Assembly (NCBI GenBank): GCA_001579985.1
Contig: LRSR01009745.1
Location: forward strand, 1-20,579
Reading direction: 5' to 3'
DNA: 20,579 nucleotides
DNA from: Hypsibius dujardini
Lineage: Eukaryota > Tardigrada > Eutardigrada > Parachela > Hypsibiidae
Positions within the stretch are counted from its first letter, which is position 1; each line of letters starts with the position of its first letter. The notes under the pieces are model-generated. The model saw nothing but the letters and a program-made list of their open reading frames with translations, had not been told where the DNA came from and searched no databases. Shown here in pieces: positions 19,001-20,579 of this stretch. The translations under genes and the position numbers were made by a program.

Positions 19001-19210
19001 TTATTTTTCCTGTGGATGGAGGGGGTGGTCACTGTCGAGACTACGTGCACCAGAGAAGCTGCAATAGGAAGAAAACCGGATAAAAATGTGGAATGAGGGC
19101 CCAGAAAAAGGGCCCCAAACGTGAAGCGGTGTTGCGTGAGACTTTAAAATGGAAATCAAAAAGTTATATAGATCACGAGAAGCTGAATAAAGTCGTTACT
19201 GCCAATGGTA

Positions 19211-20579
19211 CTATGTCAGCTTTAAAACCAAATCGTTCAGTTTCGACAGCCGATACTCTGCTGGGTCGATTCCGCTGTTGGCAAAGGGAATCGTGATGTC
19301 ATCCATATTGGGAATAGTCAGAACGGTGTGGAATTCGCTGACGAGCTTCTTCTCCAGCCAGTCGGTCACCATTGTGAATTTGACGTCCTTCTCTCCCATT
19401 TTAGGAATCACTTTGGAATTCAACGTCGGAACTGGCAGGAAACCATACCACAAGCGCTGAAACAGGAATACCGTTAGATACACAGAAAATCAACGAGCAA
19501 AGTCGACAATTACTCGGCGTGACTCGGTACATACGTCGCTGGGCGGATGGGGAATGTTCAAAGCCAAGCGACCCTTGATCAGCTCGATCTCAACGGTGAC
19601 GGTCAATTCAGTGTCGCTGACATCTTGCAGAGCACGGCGGATGACTCCGATTTCACTGACGTACTGGAACGCCTTGGATTCAGCGATGGTCTAACACCAA
19701 CAAAACCCAAACGCAATGGTAGTCGACTCATGTAGAAGCAGATTAGAAACGGATCATACACAGTGCGAATATTCCCGCTGGTTCTCATACCTCGACAAAA
19801 CGCATCAATTTCGGCTTCGCCTTGTCCGGCATGTCAGTCTCCTCCTCGAATTCATCCTCCTCGTAACCGCCATACAAATCCCCAAGAGTGGAATAGGTCC
19901 AACGTTTCTTTTCCTCCCCCTCCAGCTTGGACTCATCCACTGGAACGTTTTCCTGAAGCCATCCCAACAATTAAACATTAATGAAATCGAACAGACCGCG
20001 TAACAAGTTCCGAAACATTAAGGCTCACCTTCTTGTCGGCCTTGCCAGTCAATTTAAGCAAATTCAAGCTGGTAGCCAAAGTGATCCGAATCGGACCTTG
20101 AAGCTCGAAGGACTCGATTTCAAACCACACACCGAGACGATCTATGCCTATCTTCTCCGATACCTGTAAAAAAGCCACTTCTGTACTTCGGAGTAAGGAA
20201 CTAGTTTTAGTTGGCGCTACCAGCAAACTACCGTAAAATGGTCGAACACTGCACAAATCATCAGGACACAATGACCAGTCAACGCACCTGCCCAAACGTC
20301 GGGAGGTTCTTCCCCAAATCGAGTTCCACAACTCGGAGCTCCTCCAAATAATGCGGTCGCTTGACTTGCTGCAGCTTCAACTGAATCTTATCTTTCATGA
20401 CCTTCTTCCACACCGGATCGACCAAGAAATCAGCAAAGCACCGCGCGAAGAACGTGTTGAGAGGCGTGGCTTTGCTCGGCAGTTGGAACTGCGTCGACGT
20501 CAAGCGATAGGGTGTCTTCCCACTGGCACTCATAAACTTCCAAAACAGCTCCTCCTTCTCACGATCGCAGCGTGCAAAT
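19211..20579 (-). CDS. TEX2: TEX2-like SMP-domain lipid-transfer protein (3' end only)
   Basis: Minus-strand exons 20579-20288 (open at the window edge), 20163-20029, 19952-19791, 19690-19535 and 19456-19211, all internal junctions phase 0, give about 330 C-terminal residues. The SMP domain is clear: LNTFFARCFADFLVD, KIQLKLQQVKRPHYLEELRV, VELDLGKNLPTFGQ, LGVWFEIESFELQGPIRITL, an acidic Glu/Asp insert (GGYEEDEFEEETDMPD), KLMRFVETIAESKAF, LALNIPHPPSDRLWYGF, VTDWLEKKLVSEF and the terminal IPNMDDITIPF block. This order and the WYGF...VTDWxEKK...PNMDD series are specific to TEX2 rather than extended synaptotagmins. The family acts at ER membrane contact sites, where SMP domains bind and move lipids. 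The N-terminal PH-like and membrane-anchoring part lies outside the window. It is convergent with STT3A. Confidence 0.93.

Larger units (their letters stand above)
18848..19210. other. Short spacer between convergent STT3A and TEX2
   Basis: These 363 bases hold both 3' untranslated regions. AATAAA on the plus strand is at 18995-19000; AATAAA on the minus strand is at 18947-18942. No gene is seen; the small open frame at 19093-19296 overlaps the TEX2 last exon in antisense. Confidence 0.6.

Overview
This is a gene-dense piece of a eukaryotic nuclear genome, almost certainly from an invertebrate animal. Seven conserved animal genes can be assembled from short exons separated by GT-AG introns, most of them 60-350 bp long. 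There is no sign of prokaryotic, plasmid or viral sequence. The Ku80 homologue keeps the C-terminal DNA-PKcs-binding domain, which argues against nematodes and flies. A small-genome protostome such as a tardigrade or crustacean would fit, but that is inference and the species cannot be read from the sequence.

Layout: a possible start of a minus-strand gene at the left edge (1-70); SCCPDH-like oxidoreductase (minus, 11 exons, 432 aa); SF3B6/p14 splicing factor (plus, 4 exons, 122 aa); XRCC5/Ku80 (minus, 17 exons, 741 aa); NDUFB8 complex I subunit (plus, 2 exons, 210 aa); a UST/HS2ST-family uronyl 2-O-sulfotransferase (plus, 6 exons, 345 aa); STT3A oligosaccharyltransferase catalytic subunit (plus, 14 exons, 759 aa); and the C-terminal part of TEX2, an SMP-domain lipid-transfer protein (minus, running off the right edge). 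For the six complete genes the exon lengths sum to a multiple of three, every junction phase matches, and the spliced protein runs collinear with the animal family, so the models are firm. SCCPDH/SF3B6 and Ku80/NDUFB8 are divergent pairs that may share promoter regions. SF3B6/Ku80 and STT3A/TEX2 are convergent pairs. These are unrelated housekeeping genes and do not form one pathway, although the sulfotransferase, STT3A and TEX2 products all act in the ER/Golgi system.

The less ordinary content is in the non-coding DNA. There are two families of small hairpin elements (MITE-like), each present twice and flanked by TA. One family is 166/169 bp with Tc1/mariner-like CAGT ends; the other is 117/121 bp, and one copy lies directly against the Ku80 stop codon. 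A third terminal-inverted-repeat structure in a sulfotransferase intron encloses a 15-copy 19-bp minisatellite. The stop-codon region of NDUFB8 is tandemly triplicated in exact 78-bp units. GATT-rich and 7-bp simple repeats occur in several introns. I found no evidence of a new multi-gene system; the candidates for novelty are the repeat families and their placement.
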